From assembly GCF_030272615.1 (NCBI RefSeq), contig NC_081408.1, positions 618,262,476 through 618,326,475 on the forward strand: a DNA stretch of 64,000 bases, in the 5' to 3' direction. Source of the stretch: Cryptomeria japonica (Eukaryota > Streptophyta > Pinopsida > Cupressales > Cupressaceae). The notes below the pieces were generated by a model. It was not told the DNA's origin. It did not search any database and worked only from the letters and a program-made list of their open reading frames with translations. The number at the start of each line of letters is the position of its first letter. Position 1 is the first letter of the stretch. The translations under genes were made by a program, and so were the position numbers. Below are positions 49,471 to 61,262 of this stretch, piece after piece.

Positions 49471-49486
49471 ATTTGGTATCAGAGCC
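49471..49486 (+). promoter_or_regulatory. Primer binding site of the copia remnant
   Basis: ATTTGGTATCAGAGCC directly follows the LTR end. Confidence 0.82.
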
Positions 49487-51966
49487 AGAGTTGTTTTCTA
49501 CGGTTAGTGAAAAGGATATCCATATATATCTGATCTTCGTGAGCGTTGCCAGTGGAAAATCAATTCTGCACTACTATAAATTGTTGTTGTGATAGAAGCT
49601 ATGAACAGTTGACTTGGAGAATTTGAAAGTGATCGATTCTTGGAGTTTGCCGATCCATGGTGCATGAGTGTGCAACAATGCAAATCTGTAATTGTGGCAA
49701 GAGGGATTTTTATAATTTGTTGTGAAGGAGATTGAGCTTAAGCGATTTGCAGATCCCCAATAATATTCAAAGCTGGCATTGTAGAATAGTTGCCTATGGT
49801 GTATTGTCAGAGTTGTTATCATTGCCTTGAGAAGAAAAGTCACATGTGTTATGAAGTTGTGAGACTCTAGAGGTATGTTCATTCTTATGATATGGAATAG
49901 ACACTGTTTGAAGATTGGTCGATTGGTCAACAGTTCTCAATGATTTTTGTAAAGATGTAAATTGTGCTAATTTTAATAATAGTTGAAAAACTCTTTATTC
50001 TTAAATAAACTCATAATTCCTTTAATAAGTCTATTACATTCTACTTTTCCTTCCATAGCTTCATTTGATCATTCTATTTATATCGTAATAAACACGAAAT
50101 TTTCTATAAAAGATAAAGATTCTTCATTCAATAAATCGATATAAGTAGTATCTCAATCATACAATACTTAGACATTTCAAGTTGTCGTAAGTTCAATAAA
50201 ATAATACAAAGTAAAGGGTGAGATGCGTCATTTGATTTGCAACCCAAGATATCTTCAATGCAATCTTTAGCATGAAGACGAGAACAAGATTCATGTGCTT
50301 TTTCCGCCGAACCTTGAAGCCTACACTTCCCTGGAATTCTTAGTCAATCAAGAATACCTGACCCTGCATGAATTGCTTAGCAAAAGAATTCAAAAGACAA
50401 GATGGAATCTGGTGCATGCCTAGATGATACATGCATTTTCAATTTTCTAATTCTATTAAGAAACAACCAAGATCAATCAAGTATGTGGTAGAGTGGATAA
50501 ATAAAAGAACTCCATCTATTTCAATGGTTATTCAATTGATTACTCAGCCGAGTATAATGCCATGCATAGCAAATAATATAGTTTGGAAAAAGAAAGCTCT
50601 CTCTCTATAATCCACATTCGGCACCCATCCTGGAAGGTAACTTTCCACAAACACAAGCCTATCTAGCTTTGTTCATATAATTCTAGAATAAATATACACA
50701 GAAGACAATCTTTCGCTTCTCAATTCTAGCTTTCTATTTCTTGTAGGATAAAAATATAGTGATAAAGAAGACAATCTTTCGTTGAATAGAAATAGAAATA
50801 ATCAATCTTTTGTTACAACCAATCCTATATGATAGGAAGCAATATTTCATGGATAAACAAATATACATCCAAAAAGAAACAATCTTTCGCTTCTATCTTT
50901 CAAGCAATTTAAAGACAAGAATTAAATATTAAGAAGGTGTAACACATGTATGTATCTTTACATAGAAATTGAATAAAATGAGTACACATTCTTTTATTCA
51001 ATTATCAAAACATTTAAATAGCGTAATCATTGTCATGCATTCCATTTCTTATGGTTTAGAATTCTAAGCTTATATCGTCTAAGCTCTCTATCTTTTCATG
51101 TGTCTTGGTTTATTTACCTCTTTTCCCGAACAACATATTTAGTTTAATATTAATATGACTTTTCATGATTTAAAAACTCTACTCACTAATTTTACTAATT
51201 TTCCATAACAACAATCTAACATGATGAAAATTCATAAAGCACCTATCTATATGGCTTTTCAAATGAGACACCTGATAACCATCTTTACTTTTCATGCAAG
51301 GATCTAATTTGAAAGTATAAGTCTTTTCTACTCAAATTGAAAATAAGCTTCAATGTTTAATAATTCATTATCCTAGTACTTCATCTTCTTTTTTATTCAA
51401 ATTCACAAGTTTTGTACACACAATCACTCTATCCTCTTACTTTGTTTCTAGAGGATTTGGTGGTCTAATTTCTATGAATTTCACTTATGTTTATCACCAA
51501 TCTTTTCGAATATCTTTCCTTAAGACATTTATGTATAGAATATAATTTTCTAAAGAACGTATTTTGATGTCATTCGACAAAATTCTCATAATCAGAAATC
51601 TTAAAACTATGACTCTAATTTTGTCTAATTCTAATCAAAATAGAACATTTTCTCTTTAGATTTCTACAACAAACTTTGTTAGAACAGAGCCTACCTCTAA
51701 CTAATTCTACTCGGTGAATTATTATCTTCTTTCTATCACACCAAGTTCTTAAGAAGTTCGTTGTTCCTCTGGCATGTCTGCCACTCTTTCCTCTGAAATT
51801 CAACTCTAAATCTAAGATGATCATCATCGATCTTTTACGACTTGGTTCTAAACACATCTAAATCTCCAGTACTTCTCTCTTCTACATTCCATTCTCTAAT
51901 CCTTCGCTGCATCTATCCCTCTCTTCTCTTCCAACTCAATGGTCTATATAGTGTTGTCATCTACCC
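49487..51966. other. No gene recognised
   Basis: The first ~450 bp are probably leader of the copia remnant. The rest has short open frames only (up to 118 codons) without recognisable motifs. 50700-50900 contains a recurring word 'gaagacaatctttcg' (three times), a minor local repeat. Confidence 0.45.
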
Positions 51967-53075
51967 GGGTAAGTGCAAGAAGTTGTGTCCACTTTTTGGC
52001 CAAAAAGTGGAAGTTTTTTCCCTTTTTTTTCGGTTTCATCCCGTTTGACCTAAATATTTGAGGCACTTAAAGAATGAATCTTGAAAAAAATTAGTAATAT
52101 AAAATGTAGTGCTCGAAGTTGACTTTCCAAATATGTAATTTATTTTAATACCTAGATCTTAAAATTGAAGTTTGAATAGGCATTACTAAAACCTATAGTT
52201 TAAAAGTCACTTTTCAGGACCATACCATGCCCGTGTACGGCAAGCATAATTTGACCTAAATGAATATTTTTTTATAAATCCTTTTGGGAAAAGATCTATA
52301 ACTCACTCACCTTTGATGAGAATAATTTTTTGTAATTTGTTTCTGCATATATTTTTTTGTTAATTTTTTATCGGGCATAATCATTGTTTTGAAAAATTCT
52401 TGTGTACGGCAAGCATAATTTGACCTAAACTCAACATTTTTTGGTTTTTTTTTTTTAAACTGTATAGAATTGTCTCTAGTTTGATGCCATATAATTTTTT
52501 TTTCAAAAAACTTAGAAACAAAAAAGTTATTAAAAAACTAAAAAACCATGTTATTTCGAGTTTATAGACCTCTTTCATTAGTAATTATTTTAAAAATAAA
52601 AATATTTATCAATTTTTAAAAAAAATTACATATTTAGAATCTAGACAGTCTCTACTATAATGGGTTTTCATTGTTTAAAAAAATTCTGAAAATTTGGTGT
52701 TCAGATATATTTTTTAAGTCATTATTTTATATGAAGATTGATTTGGCCTTCAAGTTGCAGGTCAAACCAGGTCCAAGCCTAAGGGTCAGCTCTCCAAGCC
52801 ATTTCCCAAGCCAAAACCGAAGCTACAACCGAACCAAAGTTGAAATTTTTAGAAACGGGATCCCGTTTACAAAACGAGATCCCGTTTCGTTCCGTTTTTT
52901 AAAATAATTAAAAAAATGTTTAGCAAACAGGATCCCCTTTCAAAAACAAAACGGGATCCCGTTTCCCTTTTTTTTTATTTTTTATTTTTAAAAACAAACT
53001 ATATATACATGAAATATAAAATTTAAGTTTAAGTCACATTTCCCTTTGTCTTTTCCTTTCTTATACTTTAAGTTA
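51967..53075 (+). repeat. Left inverted arm
   Basis: It contains the terminal ~55 bp, a duplicated word GTGTACGGCAAGCATAATTT (about 52232 and 52403), then AAACGGGATCCCGTTT palindromes (about 52855 and 52953) and the inner block pairing with the right arm. Confidence 0.72.
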
Positions 53076-53171
53076 TATTTTATGTATATATTAGTAGGAT
53101 GTTTGAGAATGGTTTCAGATCTCTAGGAGTTATAATACAGATTCTAGATTTTAGAAGATCTTATAAATTGT

Positions 53172-56100
53172 GACATAATAGGACCTATAATTTCATAATA
53201 CAACCTATTATGTCATAATAAGTCCCATCGGTACATAATAGGTCCTAATGTGTCATAATAGGTCATAATAGGTCCTATTATGTCATAAGACCCCTCAAAA
53301 GGACCTATTATGACATTATACCTCTTAATAAGAACTATTATGACTTAAGACCCCTTAGTAAGACCTATTATGTCATAATAGGTCCTATAATGTCATAAGA
53401 CCCCTTAAGAGGACATGTCATATCATAATAGGTCCTATTATGTCATAAGACCCCTTAAGAGGATGTATTATTACATTATACCCCTTAGTAGGACCTATTA
53501 AAGGGTATTATGTCATAATAGGACTGATTATGACATAATAGGACCTATGATGACATAATAGGTCATATTATGTCATCATAGGTCCTATTATGACATCATA
53601 GGTCATATTGTGCCATAAAATCTTTTAAGAGGAACTATTATGACTTTATACCCCTTAGTAGGACTTGTTAAGGGGTATTATGTCATAACAAGACCTATTG
53701 TGACATAATAGGACCTATAATGTCATAATAGGACCTATAATGTCATAATAGGACCTATTATGTCATAATAGGTCCTTTTGTGACATAATATGTCATTTTG
53801 TGTTATAATACCCCTTAAGAGGACCTATTATGACATTATACCTCTTACTAGGACCTATTATGACATAAGACCCCTTAGTAGGACCTATTATGACATAATA
53901 GGATCGATTATCATATAATAGGACCTATTATGTCATATAGGTCCTATAATGTCATAAGACCCCTTAAGAGAATCTGTTATGTCATAATTGGTCCTATTAT
54001 GTTATAAGACCCCTTAAGAGGACCTATTATAACATTATGCCCCTCAGTAGGACCTGTTAAAGGGTATTATGTCATAAAAGGACCAATTATGACATAATAT
54101 GATATATGATGATGTAATAGGTCCTATTATGTCATTGTAGGTCCTATTATGACATCATAGGTCATATTATGTCATAAAACCCCTTAAGAGGACCTATTAT
54201 GACTTTATACCCCTTACTAGGACATGTTAAGGGGTATTATGTCATAATAGGACCTATTGCGATATAATAGGACCTATAATGTCATAATACGACCTATTAT
54301 GTCATAATAGGTCCCATTGTGACATAATAGGTCCTATTATGACATAATACGACCTATTATATCATAAGACCCCTTAAGAGGACCTATTATGACATAAGAC
54401 CCTTTAGTAGGACCTATTATGACATATGTAGAGAACGATAAGTTGGTTGGAAGAGAGAGATGGTATGTTTAGATAGAGTTGAGGGGTATTATGTCATAAT
54501 AGGACCTATAATGTCATAATAGGTCCTATTGTGACATAATAGGTCCTATTGTGACATAATACGACCTATTATGTCTAATAGGTCCTACTATGTCATAAGA
54601 CCCCTTAAGGAGACTTATTATGACATTATACCTCTTACTAGGACCTATTATGACATAAGACCCCTTAGTAGAACCTATTATGACATAATATGATAGATTA
54701 TCACATAATAGGACCTATTATGTCATAGTAGGACCTATTATGTCATAAGACCCCTTAAGAGGACCTATTATGACATTATACCTCTTACTAGGACCTATTA
54801 TGACATAAGACAGACATTAGCAGGACCTATTATGACATAATAGGGTTGATTATCACATAATAGGACCTATTATGTCATAATAGGTCCTATAATGTCATAA
54901 GACCCCTTAAGAGGACCTGTCATGTCATAATAAGTCCTATTATGTCATAAGACCCCTTAAGGGGACCTATTATGACATTATACCCCTTACTAGGACCTGT
55001 TAAAGGGTATTATGTCATAATAGGACTAATAATGACATAATAGGATATATGATGATGCAATAGGTCCTATTATGACATTATTGGTCATATTATGTCATCA
55101 TAGGTCCTATTATGACATCATAGGTCCTATTATGACATCATAGGTCATATTATGTCATAAAACCCTTTAAGAGGACCTATTATGACTTTATACCCCTTAC
55201 TAGGACTTATTAATGGGTATTATGTCATAATAAGACCTATTGTGACATAATAGGACCTATAATGTCATAATATGACCTATAATGTCATAATATGACCTAT
55301 TATGTCATAATAGGTCCCATTGTGACATAATAGGTCCTATTATGACATAATACGACCTATTATGTCATAATACGGCCTATTATGTCACAAGACCCCTTAA
55401 GAGGACTTATTATGACATTATACCTCTTACTAGGACCTATTATGACATAAGACCCCTTAGTAGGACCTATTATGACATATGTAGAGAAATATAAGTTGGT
55501 TGAGAGAGAGAGATGGTACTTTTAGAGAGAGTTAAGGGGTATTATGTCATAACAGGACCTATTGTGACATAATATGACCTATAATGCCATAATACGACAT
55601 GTTATGTCATAATAGGTCACATTGTGACATAATAGGACCTATAATGTCATAATACGACATATTATGTCATAATAGGTCACATTGTGACATAATAGGACCT
55701 ATTGTGACATAATAGGTCCTATTGTGACATAATACAACCTATTATGCCATAAGACCCCTTAACATGACCTACTATGACATAAGACCCCTTAGTAGGATCT
55801 ATTATGACATAATAAGATCAATTATCACATATTATGACCCATTATGTCATAATAGGTCCTATAATGTCATAAGACCCCTTAAGAGGAACTATTATGACAT
55901 TATACTCCTTTGTAGGACCTGTTAAAGGGTATTATGTCATAATAGGACTAATAATGACATAATAAGATCTATGATGATGTAATAGGTCCTATCATCATCA
56001 TAGATCTTATTATGTCATCATAGGTCCTATTATGTCATCATAGGTCCTATTATGACATCATGGGTCATATTATATCATAAACCCTTTAAGAAGACCTGTT

Positions 56101-56378
56101 ATGACTTTATACCCCTTACTAGTTCTTGTTAAAGGGTATTATGTCATAATAGGACCTATTGTGACATAATAGGACCTATAATGTCATAATGCAACCTATT
56201 ATGTCATAATAGGTCCCATTGTGACATAATAGGTCCTATTATGACAAAATACGACCTATTATGACATAATAGGTCATATTATGTCATAAGACCCCTTAAG
56301 AGGATCTATTAAGACATTATACCTCTTACTAGGACCTATTATGACATAAGACCCCTTAGTAGGACCTATTATGACATA
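53172..56378. repeat. Array of ~25-bp palindromes with higher-order repeats
   Basis: About 3.2 kb is built almost wholly from GGACCTATTATG + T/A + its inverted complement, in both phases, mixed with 'CCCCTTAAGAGG' and 'CCCCTTAGTAGG' spacers. An example at 53751-53775 is a perfect palindrome around one central base. Higher-order copies are marked by GTAGAGAAATATAAGTTGGT-like words at 54428, 55481 and 56380, spaced about 1053 and 899 bp. Stops occur in every frame. Confidence 0.88.
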
Positions 56379-56589
56379 TGTAGAGAAATATAAGTTGGTT
56401 GGGAGAGAGAGATGGTACGTTAAGAGAGAGGTAGAGATGTATAAATAGAGAAATATATAGGTAGGTAGGGGGTAAGGGGAGGTGTATAGAGATAGCGAAG
56501 ATAAAGAGTAAAGGGTTAAGGACGTGAGAGAGAGGTAGAGACATAGTTTTAGATTTTGGGAGAGAGGGGACAAAGTGAGATAGAAAGGA

Positions 56590-56917
56590 AAAATAAGACA
56601 AAGAGAAATGTGACTTATATATAAATTTTATATTTCATGCATATATAGCTTGTATTTTTTATTAAATTTTTTTTTTTTTAAATTTAAAAAAAAAAAATTA
56701 ATTTTGTTTTTTTAAAGGAAACGGGATCCCGTTTTGTTTTTGAAATGGGATCCCATTTCTTAGATCTAGGCTCGGGATCCTGAAGCTAAACGGGATCCCA
56801 TTTCAAATTTTGGCTCGGGATCCGATTTTGTTTCTCATGCGTTCCGTGAGATTTGCCTTTTTTTTTTCTAAGTGTAAAACTTCCACACTAAGTGGACACA
56901 ACTTTGTGCACTTACCC
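56590..56917 (-). repeat. Right inverted arm
   Basis: About 330 bp whose reverse complement matches the two ends of the left arm. It includes the GGGATCCC palindromes at about 56725, 56751 and 56801. Confidence 0.75.
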
Positions 56918-57612
56918 ACCCTCTTTCCTATATACAGGCTATCTCTCCTAGTGGTGGATTGATTCTAAATGACACCACACATGGTTAAATTGCAACATAA
57001 CAGTCTTAATTGGGTTTGAACACTTATGTGTTCTCCATGCAATGTTATTTGTTGTCTACTACGTGACACCAAACTGCACATGTCATTGCAAACGGTTTCT
57101 AAATTCCTATCATGCCAAGTCGACTATGACTTATTAGTAAATACACCCAACTGTTGCATACTCATTATTATACTTTGACTCTACCATGTGGTAAGATTAT
57201 CTACTTGCTACGTGGAACTGCCAATCTTGACTCCCACTTCTCATACCTTATATTGTGGTTTACGTGGGCTGGTAACTCGTGGATTTCACCACGTACTGTT
57301 GTGGTGACAATGGTAAGAAGCGTGTTTAAATGGTAGAGGGGGGGGGGGGGGGTAGTCGGAGATGTGTCGACTCCCTTTATACCATGCCTGCCTTAATTCA
57401 TGCAACTTCCTCTAAACCTGCCTACTACCATATTGTTCTACAACGTGGTTGGTGTTTAAATAAAAGGGAGGAGTGGTCAGTGGTAATACCGACCCCTCCC
57501 TATGAATATGGGGAGTGGTCGATATTACTATCAACCTCCCTCACATTCACTTAGCATTTATTAAACCACCCTTTTCGGTCGTTAGGTTTCAATTTAAGTC
57601 GATTTCGAATGG

Positions 57613-57613
<1 letters not shown>
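56918..57613. other. No gene recognised
   Basis: It contains a 15-base G run (57338-57352) but no motif-bearing ORF. Confidence 0.5.

Positions 57614-57683
<70 letters not shown>
57614..57683. repeat. (TA)n microsatellite, about 35 units
   Basis: Uninterrupted dinucleotide tract of 70 bases. The open frame across it (YIYIYI) is meaningless. Confidence 0.97.
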
Positions 57684-57684
<1 letters not shown>

Positions 57685-57840
57685 CGTTAACATTAACATG
57701 TTTTTTAATAAACCGTTCCTATGATTAGATATATATAATATAGATTTTCATAAAATAATTTAATTCCACAAATATATTTACATGTTCGATAATTACATAC
57801 GTATTTATAAGTCCATGATTGAATTATCATTAGTTATCAG

Positions 57841-57844
<4 letters not shown>

Positions 57845-57892
<48 letters not shown>
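57845..57892. repeat. (AT)n microsatellite, 24 units
   Basis: Uninterrupted dinucleotide tract of 48 bases, about 160 bp after the first one. Confidence 0.97.
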
Positions 57893-57895
<3 letters not shown>

Positions 57896-58660
57896 ATCTC
57901 AAATGATTCTATATAGATAAAACAAAATTCATGAAGTAATCAAATTTCATGATAATTGGATATAACTATATAGATATATATGTATATGATTGAATCAATA
58001 TCTCATATACATATATATGATATACTATTATCAAATTACCAAAGTAAACTCATAAGTACGATATTTCATACATTTATACATATCTGCACATAAAGAACGT
58101 ATAAACCTACGATCAATATTCATATCTAACCCATTAACAAAACAATCATACTTTAAAATAAGACATAATATTTCACATTCACTCATGCAACTTGGATTTA
58201 GTTCAATCACCACTCAAATCTTGCAATAAATGCACATGTATAAACATATTTAAATCAATCTTGTACTCATTCCAAATTCATCATTCCAATTTAAACAAAC
58301 ACTCAAATAAGGTTATTTAAATCATCCATCTTTTCAAGATTTAAATTATAAATCCTAATGTGGTGTGTGAGAGATTCCATTTATTCTAACGAAATACAAG
58401 AGCTAAGACAACTCTACCTGAACCATGTTCTCGCCTTCATCAGCGTTCACCAGTTCCTGTATTCACTTGCACTTAGTTGCTCATTAGCAATGACAATCCC
58501 AATTTTGCAATAAAAATTATTACTAATCATTCAATTGTATATAAATCATTTCGGTGCATTCGATCTCCTATCTTATTTCATTAACAATTCCAATTTCATT
58601 TGCGAAAAATAAACATTATTTTCCTAATTAAATAATTGTGGAAAAATAGGGTTTGTGACA

Positions 58661-59595
58661 TTTTTGTATCGTTGCCTAGAAAACAATTCCACATGAAGAG
58701 TTCCTACTATTGGAGGATCATTGAAAGTGATACCAACTAATCAAGATAAAAGGCTTGAGGCATTGAGATATTATTTGAAATTTTTGTAATTCATTGTTAA
58801 GGATCAACAATTTTGTGTATGAGAAGATTGTGTTTCAGTCCTTTACCATTATTGGTATCTGAAAATGAAGGAGCCCCTGTTAATGTAAGAGAAGACCTTA
58901 TTTTCCAAGAGATGGCATTCAAGGTTAAAGGAAGAGGATGAGGTTGAGGAAGAACAACTACAAATATAGTGATTCTAGAAGAAATGAGACATATTCAGGC
59001 ACAATTGCAGGTAATGAAACTTGCACAATGAAGAGGTGTTGACATGGAATATGTTAGTGACAGAGAGGAAGAACCTCAAGAAGAAGAGGTAGAACTTGAG
59101 GTAGATGGATTCGAAACAAAAATTGTCAGAGTAATTGTGGGAGCGAGTTTGAAACAAAATTTGGAGGTTCTCATGTATGAAGGTAGCTTGGATGCTAAGG
59201 AGCTGATCAACTTGATTAGTACAATGAACAAATATTTTGAGTACAAAAATGTCGCTGGTGACAAGAAGGTGGAATTTGCAATAATTCAATTGAAGGTTCA
59301 TGCATCCCTTTGGTAGTATGGAGTACAAGATGAAAGGAGATAGAAACTAAAGTCTAGGATCAAGAGCTAGGACAAAATGATAGCCAAACTCAAAGGTAAA
59401 TTCTTGCCTAAAGATCACCAACTTAATATTTTTTTAAAATTGCAAAATCTTAAACAAAAAGAAATGTCAATTAAGGATTATATTGAAGAATTTTATAGGT
59501 TGACCATTGATTTGGTCATATTAAAGATGACCTTGAAAAGATGGCTTGATATCTCAATGGATTGAGATATAATATTCGGGATGAAATTAACCTTT
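58661..59595 (+). pseudogene. Ty3/gypsy (chromovirus-like) gag remnant, cut by Copia-B
   Basis: A decayed primer-site-like sequence (GTATCGTTGCCTAG, near 58666) follows a possible LTR end GGGTTTGTGACA (58660). The gag reading begins around 58910 and is clearest at 59044-59595. It has an acidic stretch EEEPQEEEVELEVDG, then the retrotransposon gag core (KKVEFAIIQLKVHASLW, a stop, KMIAKLKGKFLPKDHQL, MSIKDYIEEFYRL). This matches plant chromovirus Gag in order and spacing. At least five stops break it. It stops at 59595 where the Copia-B LTR begins. Gag would form the particle; this copy cannot. Confidence 0.82.
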
Positions 59596-60017
59596 TGTTG
59601 GATATTGTTGCTGCTAGGATATATTGTTGTCATTGACGTCAATATATTCCTGTGTTTTGGTGATTTGGTGATTGTAGAAAGTTGATCTAGTTGGTTTATT
59701 TGTTTGGGATGTTGAATCAACTAGAGATACTTCATTCTTTATTGATTCCATGATTCTATGTGGTGATTTGATCGAGTTGAGGATTCTCATATGAAGATTA
59801 GTTTTCAGTGCTCTGGTACGATCATATCTTAAGTTGAGGATTTGGGAGTGTGTTTTGGATGTTCATGTGTATCTTCATTTCAAATGGTTTGTGATTTGGT
59901 GCTCCACAAGTTATCTTTCTAGTCCGAATTGTTGTTGTTAAGTGTTTTTGAGTGTTAGCATGTAGATCGATGAAGATTTGATTAAGTGGTGTTGGTGCAG
60001 CTATTGTGGATGGTTCC
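59596..60017 (+). repeat. Copia-B 5' LTR, first piece
   Basis: Begins TGTTGGATATTGTTGCTGC. Cut at the duplication GTTCC (60013-60017) by a solo LTR. Confidence 0.88.
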
Positions 60018-61257
60018 TATTGGGCATTGTTGCTCCTAGGATATGTTGTTGTCATTGATGTCAACATATTCCTGCTCTAGTGATTGCTGATTGGTTTATT
60101 GGGATCATGGTTTGCTGTATGGAGTATTTCTAGTGTAATTATATTCATCTGTATTGGTTTTGGTAATCCAGGAAGCTTAATTGATCATATCAGATGGTTC
60201 GGTTTTGCAGTTTGTTTATCTGATCAGTGCTTTATAGAGTTCAGTATTTCCTCCGGTATATTCCAGTGTGATCAGATCTTGAGCTGATATTTTGGGAGAT
60301 TGTTTGGGATGGTCTTATGTATCTTCATTTCAGATGGTTCGTGATTTGGTGTTTCATAAATTATCTTTTCTTTGTGACAGTTGTTGTTATTTGAGTGTTC
60401 TTGAGTTTCAAATGTTGATCGATGAAGATTTGATAAGTGGTATTGGTACAACTGTTACTGATTCTAACGTGCTTGCTGGTGTTTCTGAAGTATGTCCTAT
60501 TTTTTTTATGATCTGCATTGATCGTTGTGCATGTTCTTGGTGATTTTGCTGAATCGGTGATGTTCTTCATGTTATGCAGTTTTTCCTAGTGGTGTAGCAT
60601 GGTGCGGTTGATCTTGGCATGAATTCCGGTGGAGTTGAGCATTTCGATATTTGGTTTAGGACCATGTTATGTCATCTATATCATTATATTGGTCCGATGG
60701 TCGATCTTTGTATTGTGTTATGTCATGTAATTTAAGTATCATGGTTGTGTCTGCATTATCAGAGAGTGGTGCATGTGCAAACAAGTGATTCATCCTTCGA
60801 CATTGTGATTTAGCAGAGATTGATGTTGTAGAGAAGACATTGTACTTAACCAGAACTGTCATTAGGAATTTGGAGATGTTATTCTTTCAGTTCATTCCTT
60901 CTGGATTATAGTTTGAATCTTTTTTTAAGCCAGTGAGACTTCATTGTAGCCTTCCAGATCATTATCTTTTGAGCAGAAATCTCTAGGTAGTGTGCCTGAA
61001 TGCTGATGCATTCCCCATTGTAATATTTTTACATACTACTGCAGAGTATCATATTATTGTGGGTAGGTTCCCACCATGGTTTTTTCCTTAACCAGGTTTT
61101 CCACATCAAAATCTTGGTGTTGTGTGTTGTGGTATCTACTTTCCTATCTTTGAAACTGTTGCAGTTTATCAGATCTATTTTTATGGTTTATTTTGTTGAT
61201 TCCGTAGAAAACTAATTCAGCCCCCCTCTCATTTTTCTCTCATTGTTGTTGCCAACA
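60018..61257 (+). mobile_element. Solo LTR of the Copia-A/B family inside the Copia-B LTR
   Basis: 1240 bp, starting TATTGGGCATTGTTGC (TG changed to TA) and ending TTGTTGCCAACA. Duplication GTTCC is at 60013-60017 and 61258-61262. It has no internal sequence. The surrounding LTR continues at 61263 exactly where the first piece stopped (AATGTGCTTGTTGG corresponds to AACGTGCTTGCTGG at 60466). Confidence 0.9.
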
Positions 61258-61262
61258 GTTCC

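Larger units (their letters stand above)
51967..56917. mobile_element. Inverted-repeat (foldback-like) element carrying a palindrome array
   Basis: The ends are inverted: left GGGTAAGTGCAAGAAGTTGT (51967) and right, on the minus strand, GGGTAAGTGCACAAAGTTGT (56917). Both continue with TCCACTT...GTGGAAGTTTT. A second inverted block (left 52940-53075, right 56590-56745) holds AAAACGGGATCCCGTTT and then ATGAAATATAAAATTTA...AAGTCACATTTC. The left arm has about 700 bp not matched on the right. ACCC flanks both ends (51963-51966, 56918-56921), a possible 4-bp duplication. No transposase is present. Foldback elements with repeat-filled arms are known in plants, but I cannot assign a superfamily. Confidence 0.7.

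Noticed and set aside
53172-56378. CRISPR-like array
   Set aside because: Repeats are contiguous palindromes without unique spacers, in plant transposon DNA; not a CRISPR.
56274-56601. Ser/Leu/Tyr-rich minus-strand open frames at the right edge of the palindrome array
   Set aside because: They come from GA-rich simple sequence (AGAGAGAG, AGGTAGG), with no domain or start context.
57515-57724. Open frame reading YIYIYI
   Set aside because: Translation of the (TA)n microsatellite.
60084-60543. Small open frames inside the solo LTR
   Set aside because: LTR sequence; not conserved as open frames in the other LTR copies.
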